A stretch of 55,133 bases of DNA from Methylobacterium sp. J-076 (GTDB lineage Bacteria > Pseudomonadota > Alphaproteobacteria > Rhizobiales > Beijerinckiaceae): the NCBI RefSeq assembly GCF_022829405.1, contig NZ_JAKSXW010000084.1, positions 1 to 55,133 of the forward strand, in the 5' to 3' direction. Position numbers and translations under genes: made by a program. This document shows positions 45,635 through 53,571 of this stretch, piece after piece. The notes under the pieces were generated by a model. The model searched no databases, was not told the DNA's origin, and saw only the letters and a program-made list of their open reading frames with translations. The stretch's first letter is position 1, and the number at the start of each line of letters is the position of its first letter.

Positions 45635-46558
45635 ATGACCCTCGCCATCCTCCTCTCCGGCCAGGGCGGCCAGCATCCGGGGATGTTCGACCTCACCGCC
45701 GAGCGGCCCGAGGCGCAGGCCGTGTTCGCGGCGGCCCGGCCCCTCCTCGGCGGCACCGATCCGCGCGACGTGGCCAGGGCCGGGGAGGGGCTGCACGGCA
45801 ACCGCACCGGGCAGGTCCTGTGCTGCGTCGCCGCGCTGGCCGGGTGGAGCGTGATCGCGGCGGGCAAGCCCGGCCGGGCGATCGTGGCGGGCTACAGCAT
45901 CGGCGACCTCGCCGCCTGGGGCGTCGCCGGGCGCTTCGACGCCGCCACGGTGCTGCGGCTGGCCGCCGCCCGCGCGGAGGCGATGGATGCGGCCTCGGGC
46001 GAGGGCTTCGGCCTCGCCGGCATCCGCGGGATCGGCCTTCCCGCCCTTGAACCGCTCACCCACCGGCACGGATGCCACCTCGCCATCCGCAACGCCGCGG
46101 ACAGCGCCGTGGTCGGCGGCCCGCGGGAGGCCCTCGACGCCCTGTGCCGGGAGGCCACCGCTGCCGGAGCGCAGAGGGCCGTCCTGCTGCCGGTGGAGAC
46201 GCCCTCCCACACCCCCCTGCTCGCCGCCGCGAGCGGGCGGTTCCGCGCCCTCCTCGCCGAGGCCGAGTTGCACCGCCCGCCGCCCGCCGCGCCGCGCCTG
46301 CTGAGCGGCCTCGACGGGGCGGCGGTGTTCCAGCCCCAGGCCGGGCTCGACAAGCTCGCGGCGCAGATCTCGCACACCCTCGACTGGGCCGCCTGTCTCG
46401 ACGCCTGCGGCGAGTACGGCGCCGATTGCGTGCTGGAGCTCGGCCCCGGCCACGCCCTGGCGACGATGGCGCAGGCGGCCCTGCCGGAGGCGCGGGTCCA
46501 TGCCCTGGACGCCTTCCGCTCGGTGGACGGGGTGCTGGACTGGATCCGCAGGGGCTGA
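45635..46558 (+). CDS. mdcH: Malonyl-CoA:ACP transacylase of malonate decarboxylase
   Basis: Loads the first malonyl group on MdcC to start the cycle. The 307-residue FabD-like acyltransferase has the opening LLSGQGGQHPGMF, the nucleophile Ser88 in VAGYSIGDLAAWG, the family Arg region, and the catalytic His192 in VETPSHTPLLAAA. MdcH replaces FabD-type function in this pathway. It starts at the ATG at 45635, 277 bases after mdcG, farther than the tight spacing upstream. Its order at the end of the unit matches Acinetobacter and Klebsiella clusters apart from the missing mdcB. Confidence 0.92.
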   Translation: MTLAILLSGQGGQHPGMFDLTAERPEAQAVFAAARPLLGGTDPRDVARAGEGLHGNRTGQVLCCVAALAGWSVIAAGKPGRAIVAGYSIGDLAAWGVAGRFDAATVLRLAAARAEAMDAASGEGFGLAGIRGIGLPALEPLTHRHGCHLAIRNAADSAVVGGPREALDALCREATAAGAQRAVLLPVETPSHTPLLAAASGRFRALLAEAELHRPPPAAPRLLSGLDGAAVFQPQAGLDKLAAQISHTLDWAACLDACGEYGADCVLELGPGHALATMAQAALPEARVHALDAFRSVDGVLDWIRRG

Positions 46559-46571
46559 CCCGCACCCCTCC

Positions 46572-46637
46572 TTGCGAGCGGAGCGGAGCGGAGCGATCCG
46601 GGGCGGCACGCGGGTGACACGCGACCCGCTTCCCTGC
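46572..46637. repeat. Truncated palindromic repeat, family A
   Basis: TTGCGAGCGGAGCGGAGCGG begins like the left half of family A, then CGATCCGGGGCGGCACGCGGG and CCCGCTTCCCTG follow. The right end with the ATGACGG arm is lost. It lies between mdcH and the aldehyde dehydrogenase, with no gene in the 171-bp gap. Confidence 0.5.
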
Positions 46638-46729
46638 CCCGCAGGGCGGCAGCGCCGTTCCGGCAGGCTGGCCGCCCACGCGCGGCTGGTCCATATCCGG
46701 CCTGTCCGCCGGAACAGGGAGGCCGCCCC

Positions 46730-48211
46730 ATGAAGACCTATCAGCATTACATCGACGGCGCGTTCGTCGATCCGGTCGAAGGGGAGTGGTTCGATTCGAT
46801 CGACCCCTACCGCGGCGAACCCTGGGCCAGGATCCCCCGCGGCTCCCGGTCGGACGTCGACCGGGCCGTCGCGGCGGCCAAGCGCGCCATGACCGAGGGC
46901 CCCTGGGCGGCGATGACCGCCTCGGCCCGGGGCAAGGTCCTGCGCAGGATCGGCGACATCGTGGAGCGCGAGGCCAGGCACCTCGCGGAGATCGAGACCC
47001 GCGACAACGGCAAGCTCTTCGCCGAGATGTACGGCCAGACCCGCTACCAGCCGGAGTGGTGGTATTACTTCGCCGGCCTCGCCGACAAGGTCGAGGGCGC
47101 GCAGGTGCCGATCGACAAGCCCGACACCTTCGCCTTCACCACCCACGAGCCGGTGGGCGTGGTGGGCGCGCTCACCGCCTGGAACTCGCCGCTGCTGTTC
47201 GTGGCCTGGAAATGCGCCCCGGCGCTGGCGGCCGGCTGCGCGGTGGTGATCAAGCCCTCGGAATTCGCCTCGGCCAGCACCCTGGAATTCGCCGCCCTGC
47301 TCAAGGAAGCCGGCCTGCCGGACGGGATGCTCAACGTCGTCACCGGCTACGGCGCCGAGACCGGCGCGGCCATCGTCGAGCACCCGGACGTGGCCAAGAT
47401 CACCTTCACCGGCTCCGACGTGACCGGGGCGCGGATCTACTCGGACGCCGCCAAGCAGATCAAGCGCGTCGCCCTGGAGCTCGGCGGCAAGTCGCCCAAT
47501 ATCGTCTTCGCCGACGCGGACCTGAAGATGGCCGCCGCGGGCGCCATCTCCGGCATCTTCGCCGCCACCGGCCAGACCTGCATCGCCGGCTCGCGCCTGC
47601 TGGTGCAGAACAGCATCCGCGAGGAGTTCACCGCCCGGCTGATCGAGCTGGCGAAATCCGCTAAGCTCGGCGACCCGATGGAGGCCGGCACCCATATCGG
47701 CCCGATCACCACACCGCCGCAGTACCAGAAGGTGCTGGACTATATCGCGGTGGCCAAGAGCGAGGGCGCCCGCTGCGTGTTCGGCGGCAACCCGGCCACG
47801 GGCGAGGGGGTGAAGGGCGGCCAGTTCGTGGAGCCGACGATCTTCGCCGACGTCACCAACTCCATGCGCATCGCGCAGGAGGAGGTGTTCGGCCCGGTCC
47901 TGTCGATCATCGGCTTCGAGGACGAGGCCGAGGCGCTGCGGGTCGGCAACGACGTGATCTACGGCCTCGCCGCCGGGGTGTGGACGCAGGATATCGGCCG
48001 GGCGATGCGGATGTCCAAGGGGCTGAAGGCGGGCACCGTCTGGGTGAACACCTACCGGGCGGTGAGCTACATGATGCCCTTCGGCGGCATGAAGCGCTCG
48101 GGCCTCGGCCGGGAAAGCGGCATCGAATCGATCCGCGAGTATCTGGAGACCAAGAGCATCTGGATCTCCACCAGCAAGGACGCGCCGGAAAACCCGTTCG
48201 TGATGCGGTGA
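46730..48211 (+). CDS. Aldehyde dehydrogenase, unassigned substrate
   Basis: NAD(P)-dependent aldehyde oxidation. The 493-residue enzyme starts at the ATG at 46730, behind GGGAGG. It has the NAD-binding TAWNSPLLFVAWKCAPALAAG and VVIKPSEFASAS, the general-base Glu250 in [14 protein letters not shown] and the nucleophile Cys284 in AATGQTCIAGSRLL. It belongs to the ALDH group that has FDSIDPYRGEPWARIPR near the start and SYMMPFGGMKRSGLGRESG near the end. Lying behind mdcH on the same strand, it could make malonate from malonate semialdehyde for the decarboxylase. That is a hypothesis from position; nothing in the sequence shows the substrate. Confidence 0.9.
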   Translation: MKTYQHYIDGAFVDPVEGEWFDSIDPYRGEPWARIPRGSRSDVDRAVAAAKRAMTEGPWAAMTASARGKVLRRIGDIVEREARHLAEIETRDNGKLFAEMYGQTRYQPEWWYYFAGLADKVEGAQVPIDKPDTFAFTTHEPVGVVGALTAWNSPLLFVAWKCAPALAAGCAVVIKPSEFASASTLEFAALLKEAGLPDGMLNVVTGYGAETGAAIVEHPDVAKITFTGSDVTGARIYSDAAKQIKRVALELGGKSPNIVFADADLKMAAAGAISGIFAATGQTCIAGSRLLVQNSIREEFTARLIELAKSAKLGDPMEAGTHIGPITTPPQYQKVLDYIAVAKSEGARCVFGGNPATGEGVKGGQFVEPTIFADVTNSMRIAQEEVFGPVLSIIGFEDEAEALRVGNDVIYGLAAGVWTQDIGRAMRMSKGLKAGTVWVNTYRAVSYMMPFGGMKRSGLGRESGIESIREYLETKSIWISTSKDAPENPFVMR

Positions 48212-48224
48212 GGCTCGCGTTTTC

Positions 48225-48387
48225 CCCTCCCCCCTCTGCGGGGGAGGGTACCCTGCGCGGCAGGGGGGGAGAGGGGAGCGCCGGCACCCGAAAGGGACGC
48301 ATGCGCGGGGCGGGGCCTCATCCTGCACCGGCGCTCCCCTCTCCCGACCCCCTTCGGGGGCCACCCTCCCCCGCAGAGGGGGGAGGG
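48225..48387. repeat. Long palindromic repeat, family B
   Basis: Perfect 24-bp outer arms (48225-48248 and 48364-48387) and inner GGGGAGAGGGGAGCGCCGG and CCGGCGCTCCCCTCTCCC arms give one hairpin of about 160 bases. It matches the copy at 42589 block for block and lies between the aldehyde dehydrogenase and the dehydratase. Confidence 0.85.
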
Positions 48388-48448
48388 ACAGCCCTGCGGA
48401 GAAGGGAATGAATCATCCTTCGGCCGCGTCAGGCAGGCATTCGCCTCT

Positions 48449-48526
48449 GTGAAACCCGCCTATCGCTACGCCCTCACCGCTGTCATCCTCTTCGCCGTGG
48501 CCTGGATCGCGTTCCATCTGCGGTGA
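48449..48526 (+). CDS. Possible 25-residue single-helix membrane peptide
   Basis: A short frame from the GTG at 48449 to the TGA at 48524-48526. After a basic VKPAYRY start, a clean hydrophobic stretch (ALTAVILFAVAWIAF) of about 15 residues ends in HLR, the usual look of a small membrane peptide. AGGCAGG lies about 13 bases upstream. The dehydratase starts 16 bases after its stop. It is too short to be sure of, but the hydrophobic pattern is not expected of random GC-rich DNA. Confidence 0.4.
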   Translation: MKPAYRYALTAVILFAVAWIAFHLR

Positions 48527-48542
48527 GGCCCGGGGAGCCCCC

Positions 48543-50249
48543 ATGACCGATGAACCGCATGGCCTCGACAGGGGGCTGACGAATTACGGCGACCGGGATT
48601 TCGCCCGCTATCTGCGCCGCTCCTTCGCCCGCTCGATGGGAATCTCCCCCCGGCTCCTGAGCAAGCCGGTGGTCGGCATCGCCATGACGCCGTCCGGGTT
48701 CAACAACTGCCACCGGGGGATGCCGGACCTCGTGGAGGCGGTCTCGCGCGGGGTGCTGGCGGCGGGCGCCCTGCCGCTGCCGTTCCCCACCGTGTCGCTC
48801 GGGGAGGTTTTCCTCAACCCGACCAGCATGATGTACCGCAACCTGATGGCCATGGACACCGAGGAAATGATCCTCGCCCAGCCCATGGACGCGGTGGTGC
48901 TGATCGGCGGCTGCGACAAGACCGTGCCGGCCCAGCTGATGGGGGCGGCGTCGGCCGACCTGCCGGCGATCCAGCTCGTCACCGGGCCGATGTCCACCGG
49001 GCGCCACCGGGGCCAGCGGCTCGGCGCCTGCACCGATTGCCGGGGCTTCTGGGCGAAGTACCGGGCCGGCAGCGTCGATGCGGAGGAGATCGCCGAGGTC
49101 GAGGGTCGGCTCTCCGTCACCGCGGGCACCTGCGCGGTGATGGGCACCGCCTCCACCATGGCGTGCCTCGCCGAGGCGCTGGGGATGTCGCTGCCGGGCA
49201 CGGCGGCGATCCCCGCCGTCCATTCCGACCGGCTGGTGGCCGCCGAGGAGACCGGCCGGGCCGCGGTGCGTCTCATCGAGACGAAGGTCCGGCCGAGTCA
49301 GGTCATCACGCAGAAGTCCGTGGAGAACGCGATCCGCGTACTGATGGCGGTCTCGGGCTCCACCAACGCCATCGTCCACCTCACCGCGCTCGCCGGCCGG
49401 CTCGGCATCCGCGTGCCCTACGAACGGTTCAACGCCATCTCCGACGAGACCCCCGTGCTGGTGGACCTGAAGCCGGTGGGCGAGGGCTACATGGAGGATT
49501 TCCACGCCGCCGGGGGCATGGGTGCCCTGCTGCGCGAGTTGCGCCCGCTGCTCCACCTCGACACCATCGACGTGGAGGGCCGTACCCTCGCCGAGCGGCT
49601 GGACGAGCCGGCGGGCTGGGTCGACCGGGCGGTGGTCCGGCCCTTCACGGATCCGGTCTCGCCGCAGGGGGGCCTCGTGGCGCTCTCCGGCAGCCTCGCG
49701 CCGGAGGGGGCGATCTTCAAGCGCGCGGCGGCGACGCCCGGCCTGTTCGAGACCGAGGGGCGGGCGGTGGTGTTCACCGGCCTCGAAGACCTCTCCGCCC
49801 GCATCGACGACCCGGACCTCGACGTGACCGCCGACGACATCCTCGTCCTGCAGAACGCCGGCCCCCACGCCGCCGGGATGCCGGAGGCCGGCTACCTGCC
49901 GATCCCGAAGAAGCTCGCCCGCGCCGGGGTGAAGGACATGGTGCGCATCTCCGACGCGCGGATGTCCGGCACCGCCTTCGGGGCGATCGTGCTGCACGTC
50001 TCCCCCGAGGCCGCCATCGGCGGGCCGCTCGCCGCCGTGCGCGACGGCGACCGCATCCGCCTCTCGGTGCGGGACAAGCGGATCGACCTGCTGGTCGCGC
50101 CGGAGGAGGTCGCCCGCCGCCTCGCGACGCATACGCCGCCCCCGGCCCCCGCCCGGGGCTACAAGGCCCTGTACCGGCGCAGCGTCACCCAGGCGCCGGA
50201 GGGATGCGACTTCGACTTCCTCGCCGGGCCGTCACCCGCGCGGCCTTGA
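48543..50249 (+). CDS. IlvD/Edd family dehydratase, probable sugar-acid dehydratase
   Basis: An iron-sulfur dehydratase of the dihydroxy-acid/sugar-acid family. The 568-residue protein has the three cluster Cys at Cys56 (SGFNNCHRGM), Cys124 (IGGCDKTVPA) and Cys197 (TAGTCAVMGTASTM), the set of [2Fe-2S] members. Lys126 lies where the carbamylated Lys binds Mg. VSGSTNAIVHLTALA and RMSGTAFGAIVLHVSPE are also present. The length and features resemble L-arabinonate-type dehydratases more than IlvD, so a hydroxy-acid substrate rather than branched-chain synthesis is likely. It lies behind the aldehyde dehydrogenase and ahead of the thiolase, on the same strand. Confidence 0.88.
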   Translation: MTDEPHGLDRGLTNYGDRDFARYLRRSFARSMGISPRLLSKPVVGIAMTPSGFNNCHRGMPDLVEAVSRGVLAAGALPLPFPTVSLGEVFLNPTSMMYRNLMAMDTEEMILAQPMDAVVLIGGCDKTVPAQLMGAASADLPAIQLVTGPMSTGRHRGQRLGACTDCRGFWAKYRAGSVDAEEIAEVEGRLSVTAGTCAVMGTASTMACLAEALGMSLPGTAAIPAVHSDRLVAAEETGRAAVRLIETKVRPSQVITQKSVENAIRVLMAVSGSTNAIVHLTALAGRLGIRVPYERFNAISDETPVLVDLKPVGEGYMEDFHAAGGMGALLRELRPLLHLDTIDVEGRTLAERLDEPAGWVDRAVVRPFTDPVSPQGGLVALSGSLAPEGAIFKRAAATPGLFETEGRAVVFTGLEDLSARIDDPDLDVTADDILVLQNAGPHAAGMPEAGYLPIPKKLARAGVKDMVRISDARMSGTAFGAIVLHVSPEAAIGGPLAAVRDGDRIRLSVRDKRIDLLVAPEEVARRLATHTPPPAPARGYKALYRRSVTQAPEGCDFDFLAGPSPARP

Positions 50250-50296
50250 TCCGTGCCCCCGCCGGGGCCATCGTCCCGGCAACGGGAGAAACGACG

Positions 50297-51466
50297 ATGA
50301 CGCGCGCCTGCATCGTGGGCTGGGCCCACACCCCCTTCGGCAAGCTCGAAGACCCCGATGTCGAGAGCCTGATCGCCCGCGTCTCCGGCGAGGCCTTGTC
50401 CCATGCGGGCGTCGGGGCGGCCGAGGTCGACGGCATCTATGTCGGCGTCATGAACACCGGCTTCTCGAAGCAGGGCTTCGAGGGCTCCCTCGTGGCCCTG
50501 AACCAGCCCGACCTCGCCCACGTCCCCTCGACGCATCTGGAGAACGCCTGCGCCACCGGCTCGGCGGCGCTCTACGCGGCCCTCGACTTCGTGGACAGCG
50601 GCCGGGGCCGGATCGCCCTCGTGGTCGGCGCCGAGAAGATGACCGCCAAGACCGTGGCCGAAACCGGCGACATCCTGCTCGGCGCCTCCTACCGGAAGGA
50701 GGAGGCCGAGATCGAGGGCGGCTTCGCCGGGGTGTTCGGGCGGATCGCGGCGGGCTATTTCCAGCGCTACGGCGACCGCAGCGAGGAACTGGCCCGCATC
50801 GCCGCCAAGAACCACCGCAACGGCGTCGCCAACCCCTATGCGCAGCTGCGCAAGGATCTCGGCTTCGACTTCTGCAACCGGGTTTCGGACAAGAACCCCT
50901 ACGTCGCCGCGCCCCTGCGCAGGACCGACTGCTCGCTGATCTCCGACGGTGCCGCCGCCCTCGTGGTGGCCGACGCCGAGACCGCCGCCCGGCTGGAGCG
51001 GGCCATCGGCTTCCGGGCGCGGGCGCAGGTCAACGACATCCTGCCCCTGTCGCGCCGGGACCCCACCGCCTTCGAGGGCGCCCGCCGGGCCTGGGACAGG
51101 GCGCGGGGGCAAGCCGGGATCGGCAACGACGACCTGTCCTTCGTGGAGACCCACGACTGTTTCACCATCGCCGAACTGCTCGAATACGAGGCGATGGGCC
51201 TCGCCGCGCCGGGGGAAGGGTATCGGATCGTCCGCGACGGGACGACGGAGAAGGGCGGGCGTCTGCCGGTGAACCCCTCCGGCGGGTTGAAGGCCAAGGG
51301 CCACCCGGTCGGCGCCACCGGCGTCTCGATGCACGTGATGGCCTGCCTGCAACTCATGGGCGAGGCCGGCGAGATGCAGGTGCCGAGCGCCGAGCTCGCC
51401 GGCGTGTTCAACATGGGCGGCGCCGCGGTGGCGAATTACGTGTCGATCCTGGAACGGCGGCGGTAG
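50297..51466 (+). CDS. Thiolase-family acetyl-CoA acetyltransferase (SCPx-like)
   Basis: Reversible Claisen cleavage or condensation of acyl-CoAs. The 389-residue protein from the ATG at 50297 has the nucleophile Cys85 in LENACATGSAALYAA, the HDCF motif in VETHDCFTIAELL, and NPSGGLKAKGHPVGATG near the C-terminus. The second active-site Cys, normally in a CxG segment at the extreme C-terminus, is not seen; the end reads FNMGGAAVANYV. That pattern is typical of the SCPx-like thiolase group, some of which act on unusual substrates. It starts 47 bases after the dehydratase and may belong to the same unit. Confidence 0.87.
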   Translation: MTRACIVGWAHTPFGKLEDPDVESLIARVSGEALSHAGVGAAEVDGIYVGVMNTGFSKQGFEGSLVALNQPDLAHVPSTHLENACATGSAALYAALDFVDSGRGRIALVVGAEKMTAKTVAETGDILLGASYRKEEAEIEGGFAGVFGRIAAGYFQRYGDRSEELARIAAKNHRNGVANPYAQLRKDLGFDFCNRVSDKNPYVAAPLRRTDCSLISDGAAALVVADAETAARLERAIGFRARAQVNDILPLSRRDPTAFEGARRAWDRARGQAGIGNDDLSFVETHDCFTIAELLEYEAMGLAAPGEGYRIVRDGTTEKGGRLPVNPSGGLKAKGHPVGATGVSMHVMACLQLMGEAGEMQVPSAELAGVFNMGGAAVANYVSILERRR

Positions 51467-51478
51467 GGCGTCCGGCAT

Positions 51479-51503
51479 CGTGGTATGATCATGTCATACC
51501 ACG
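51479..51503. promoter_or_regulatory. Perfect inverted repeat, toxin-antitoxin operator
   Basis: Ten-base arms CGTGGTATGA (51479-51488) and TCATACCACG (51494-51503) flank TCATG. The site lies 27 bases before the antitoxin start, where ParD-type antitoxins bind to repress their own operon. Confidence 0.7.
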
Positions 51504-51530
51504 TCGAGTGCCGATCATCGGGAGTGCCGG

Positions 51531-51812
51531 GTGGCAGCGAGTGAGAAGCGGACCTTCAGCCTGCCGGCGGAACAGGCCGCGTTCATCGACGCGCAGGTGA
51601 AAGCCGGCTCGTTCGCGAGCGCCAGCGAGGTCGTGCGGGCGGGCCTGCGCGCCTTGCAGGAACGCGACGCGGCCGTCGATCTGTGGCTCCGCGAGGAAGT
51701 GGCCGCCACCTTCGACCGCTGGAAAGCCGACCCGGCGGGCGGTCTTTCCCCGCAGGACATGGCCGAGCGAATGCGCCGTCGCCAGGCGGAGCGCCTCAAG
51801 GGCGATGTCTGA
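51531..51812 (+). CDS. parD: ParD-family antitoxin
   Basis: A 93-residue ribbon-helix-helix antitoxin starting at a GTG at 51531. The N-terminal arm KRTFSLPAEQAAFIDAQVKAG and the helix SASEVVRAGLRALQERD make the RHH DNA-binding fold, and the last 35 residues (EEVAATFDRWKADPAGGLSPQDMAERM) form the toxin-binding tail. It follows a perfect palindrome, its likely operator. The toxin gene starts 72 bases after its stop. Confidence 0.86.
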   Translation: MAASEKRTFSLPAEQAAFIDAQVKAGSFASASEVVRAGLRALQERDAAVDLWLREEVAATFDRWKADPAGGLSPQDMAERMRRRQAERLKGDV

Positions 51813-51884
51813 GGAGCTCGGACCGGTCAGCGTCGTCGCGGGCGCCGCAGAGCAATGACCGAATCGCTTTGAGCGGAAAGCCGA

Positions 51885-52187
51885 ATGAAGCGCCGGCAGA
51901 TCCTCTACACGGCTGAGGCGGCCACCGATCTCGATGCGATCTACGATCTGATCGCGGAGGGCAGCGATCCGCGCGTCGCGGTGCGTTACGAGCAACGCAT
52001 CCGCACGTTCTGCGATGCCCTCGAATACGGCGCGGAGCGAGGAAGCCTGCGCGACGATGTCCGCCCCGGCCTCAGGATCATCGGGCTCGAACGGCGCGTG
52101 ACGGTGGCGTTCACCGTGGAGGGCGAGCGCGTCGTCATCCTGCGGATCTTCTATCGTGGCCGCGACTGGGGAAGCGCCCTGCGGTGA
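51885..52187 (+). CDS. RelE/ParE-family toxin
   Basis: A 100-residue toxin of the RelE/ParE superfamily. It has ILYTAEAATDLDAIYDLIAEGSDP at the N-terminus, RTFCDALEYGAERGSLRDDVRPGLRII in the middle and VILRIFYRGRDWGSAL at the end, the ParE arrangement (R...GLR, RxFYxGRD). ParE toxins act on DNA gyrase, RelE on ribosome-bound mRNA; the absence of the RelE catalytic triad residues I can check favours ParE. The 72-base gap to parD is longer than in most such pairs. I give no symbol, since parE is used for the topoisomerase in this window. Confidence 0.85.
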   Translation: MKRRQILYTAEAATDLDAIYDLIAEGSDPRVAVRYEQRIRTFCDALEYGAERGSLRDDVRPGLRIIGLERRVTVAFTVEGERVVILRIFYRGRDWGSALR

Positions 52188-52208
52188 TCCCGTGGCGCCG
52201 GGGAAACC

Positions 52209-53504
52209 CTACGCCACCGCCTTGTCCAGCGCCTGCGCGATGTCCGCGATCAGGTCCTCGATGTTCTCCAGCCCGATCGACAGGCGCACCGTCTCCGGGC
52301 CGACGAAGGCGATGGCCTTTTCGGCTTCGGGCAATTGGCGGTGCGTGGTGGTGGCCGGGTGGATCGCCAGGGACTTGATCTCACCGATGTTGACGAGGTG
52401 CGAGATGAGCTCCAGCGACATGATGAACGTCTGCGCCGCCTTCTCCCCGCTCTTCAGGGCGAAGGTGAAGATCGCGCCGGGTCCCTTCGGCGTGTAGCGG
52501 GCGGCGTTCGCCTCGCCGGTCTGGCCCGGCAGGCCGGGGTAGCTCACCCAGGCCACCGCCGGGTGGTCCCTCAGGTAGGCCGCCACGGCCTTCGCGTTGG
52601 CGCAGTGCCGCTCCATCCGCAGGGGCAGGGTCTCGATGCCCGTGAGCGTCAGGAACGCGTTCATCGGCGACAGGCCGGGGCCGAGGTCGCGCAGGCCGAA
52701 CAGGCGGCAGGCCACCGCGAAGGGCGTCTCGGGGAAGCGCTGCGGGATGACGAGGCCGTCGTAATCCGGCCAGGGGTCGTTGATCAGGTCGTAGCCGCCG
52801 GCCTTCACCCAGTCGAACGTGCCGGCATCGCAGATCGCGCCGCCGATCACCTGACCGGAGCCCGCCAGGAACTTCGAGGTGGAGTGCACCACGATGTCCG
52901 CCCCGTGCTCGATGGGGCGGATCAGGGCCGGGGAGGCCAGGGTGTTGTCCACGATCAGCGGCAGGCCGTGGCGCTTGGCCACCGCCGCGATGCCCGCGAT
53001 GTCGGTGACGTAGCCGCAGGGGTTCACGATCGATTCGCAGACGATCGCCTTGCAGCCCGGCGTGATGGCGGCCTCGAAATCCTCGGGCTCCATGCCGCGG
53101 GCGAAGCGGGGCTTCATGTCGTAGCGCCCGTCGAGCCGGCGCATCAGGCCGAGGGAGCCGCCGAACAAGCGCGGGGACACGACATAGGAATCGCCGCTGC
53201 GCATCAGCGTCATCAGCACCAGCAGCACCGCCGACTGGCCGGAGGCCACGGCGATGGCCGCCTTCGCCCCTTCGAGGGCCGCCACCCGCCGCTCCAGGGC
53301 CGCCACGGTCGGGTTCGAGCCGCGGGAGTAGGAGAAGCCGGTCTTGCGCACGGCGAAGATGTCGGCCGCCTGCTCCGTCGAGTCGAAGACGAAGCCGTTG
53401 GTGAAATAGATCGGTTGCACCCGCGCGCCCGTCGCCGGGTCGGGGGCGGCGCCCGCGTGGATCGCCTGGGTCGCAAACCGGTGCTGTCGGGTCTCGTCGG
53501 TCAT
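52209..53504 (-). CDS. O-acetylhomoserine sulfhydrylase / aminocarboxypropyltransferase
   Basis: PLP enzyme of the Cys/Met metabolism family that makes homocysteine (or methionine) from O-acylhomoserine and sulfide. The 431-residue protein starts at the ATG at 53504. TGFSYSRGSNPTVAALERRVA, the PLP Lys211 in HSTSKFLAGSGQVIGG, and the C-terminal VRLSIGLENIEDLIADI are diagnostic. FVFDSTEQAADIFAVRKTGF supports the MetY-type O-acetylhomoserine enzyme over MetZ or MetB, but that assignment is not certain from motifs. It is convergent with the toxin gene. Confidence 0.9.
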   Translation of the reverse strand: MTDETRQHRFATQAIHAGAAPDPATGARVQPIYFTNGFVFDSTEQAADIFAVRKTGFSYSRGSNPTVAALERRVAALEGAKAAIAVASGQSAVLLVLMTLMRSGDSYVVSPRLFGGSLGLMRRLDGRYDMKPRFARGMEPEDFEAAITPGCKAIVCESIVNPCGYVTDIAGIAAVAKRHGLPLIVDNTLASPALIRPIEHGADIVVHSTSKFLAGSGQVIGGAICDAGTFDWVKAGGYDLINDPWPDYDGLVIPQRFPETPFAVACRLFGLRDLGPGLSPMNAFLTLTGIETLPLRMERHCANAKAVAAYLRDHPAVAWVSYPGLPGQTGEANAARYTPKGPGAIFTFALKSGEKAAQTFIMSLELISHLVNIGEIKSLAIHPATTTHRQLPEAEKAIAFVGPETVRLSIGLENIEDLIADIAQALDKAVA

Positions 53505-53571
53505 GGGACTCGTCGGATCGGGGGCCTGCCGCGCGGATCGGCCGCGGCGGGGAGGCCACGCACCTTATGGC

